Made by a program: the position numbers and the translations under genes. A stretch of 64,000 nt of DNA from Roseovarius sp. (GTDB taxonomy: Bacteria > Pseudomonadota > Alphaproteobacteria > Rhodobacterales > Rhodobacteraceae). Shown piece by piece: positions 63,490 to 64,000 of this stretch (the stretch's first letter is position 1; each line of letters begins with the position of its first letter). The notes beneath the pieces are model-generated. The model did not search any database and had not been told where the DNA came from. It saw nothing but the letters and a program-made list of their open reading frames with translations. The stretch lies in NCBI GenBank assembly GCA_029212365.1, contig JARGOC010000014.1, forward strand, positions 1 through 64,000, read 5' to 3'.

Positions 63490-64000
63490 CTAAGAAAAAC
63501 TCTCAAAACTGGTCGCGATTTGCTCGGCGAATTTTGCGGCACCAACTGGCAAGGAGCGTCCGCGCAGTTGCGCCAGATGCAAAAGCCCACCGTCACTTAC
63601 TCTTAGATCAATAGGTCGCACAATGGTCCCGTCTGTGATGCCATGCGGCAGGCCGATCTCTATTTCAAATCCGATGGCATCGCTGCTGGCAACGTAGTTG
63701 CGCAAAAAGATATAGCTCTCTGTTTCCACGACCGGCCGCAAAACTGTGCTCAGGCGTTTTGCTTCGAGATCCAACAGGTTGCGCACGGCATACGGGCTTT
63801 TGGGCAGGGCAAGGGGGTAATCCAAACAATCGCTTAGCCTAAGGTTAGATTTCGTGGCCAATTCATGCGCCGCTGACATGATCGCATAGACTGGCTGGCG
63901 GGTTGTTGCGATGGTTTCAAAATTCTCCATCGCAAGCGGAGAAAACACGATAGCCAAATCTGCATCATAGGTCATAAGTGCGCGTTCCGCGGCTTCCCCG
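63490..64000 (-). CDS. LysR-type transcriptional regulator, C-terminal part (5' end outside window)
   Basis: The frame is open to the window edge on the minus strand. The visible 170 residues are the effector-binding domain of a LysR-type regulator: GEAAERALMTYDADLAIVFSPL, then VYAIMSAAHELATKSNLRLSDCLDYPLALP, ending LPVGAAKFAEQIATSFESFS. The N-terminal helix-turn-helix is not visible. LysR regulators usually control a divergent or nearby operon, here off the window. The effector is unknown. Confidence 0.82.
   Translation of the reverse strand, partial: GEAAERALMTYDADLAIVFSPLAMENFETIATTRQPVYAIMSAAHELATKSNLRLSDCLDYPLALPKSPYAVRNLLDLEAKRLSTVLRPVVETESYIFLRNYVASSDAIGFEIEIGLPHGITDGTIVRPIDLRVSDGGLLHLAQLRGRSLPVGAAKFAEQIATSFESFS

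Noticed and set aside
1..64000. CRISPR arrays, tRNA or rRNA genes, prophage or complete insertion sequences
   Set aside because: I found no regularly spaced repeats, cloverleaf sequences with CCA-type ends, phage structural genes or paired terminal repeats around a full transposase. The RAYT locus is the only mobile-type element.

Overview
The window looks like a chromosomal segment of an alphaproteobacterium of the Rhodobacteraceae (Roseobacter group). This is inferred from moderately high G+C, the ybgC-tolQRAB-pal-cpoB-tilS-ftsH run, a gcvT-gcvH-gcvP operon behind a tandem glycine riboswitch, a DUF1127 protein, and many TTG/GTG starts. It is mostly housekeeping sequence, with small accessory patches between operons. 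No rRNA, tRNA, CRISPR array, prophage or complete insertion sequence was found.

Layout. 1-1962: the end of one RTX protein and a complete CAP-RTX paralogue. 2047-7352: priA, an MFS-like transporter, prmA and small proteins. 7670-9862: ruvC-ruvA-ruvB. 10021-12907: a conserved unknown and two tandem LysM/solute-binding proteins. 13170-13924: a frameshifted DUF3800 gene. 14089-23785: ybgC, the Tol-Pal genes, tilS, ftsH and a methyltransferase. 24530-27757: zinc uptake genes (znuB, znuC, zur; divergent znuA) around one Zur-type operator. 27872-34030: an acyl-CoA synthetase, a broken cupin gene, an orphan ORF, leuA with a leucine-rich leader peptide, and an exported MORN-repeat protein. 34200-41462: nadE, a metallo-hydrolase, gltX, a MATE transporter and a ChaC-like protein. 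41562-46411: the glycine cleavage operon. 46704-54813: a LuxR/hydrolase fusion, an inositol-phosphatase-like enzyme, an FtsX-type ABC exporter, a GDSL esterase, a cold-shock protein and an L,D-transpeptidase. 55136-58904: a REP-associated transposase with REP elements, ettA, and a retron. 58953-64000: a PAS-GGDEF-EAL protein, nadD, a PBP4-type peptidase and a partial LysR regulator.

The strongest candidate for an undescribed system is the retron on the minus strand at 57442-58904. It has a reverse transcriptase with retron signatures (SAARH in place of NAxxH, YADD, VTG), preceded directly by a 151-base candidate msr-msd RNA bounded by a perfect 12-base inverted repeat (a1/a2) and containing several hairpins. 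No dedicated effector gene is adjacent.

Other notable points: a RAYT transposase gene that carries two of its own REP palindromes in frame and has His where the catalytic Tyr is expected; an apparently leaderless leuL leader peptide with five consecutive Leu codons; and a LuxR-type regulator fused to an alpha/beta-hydrolase domain that lacks its catalytic His.

No alignment, folding or database search was run. Family names come from motifs and recall of family features.
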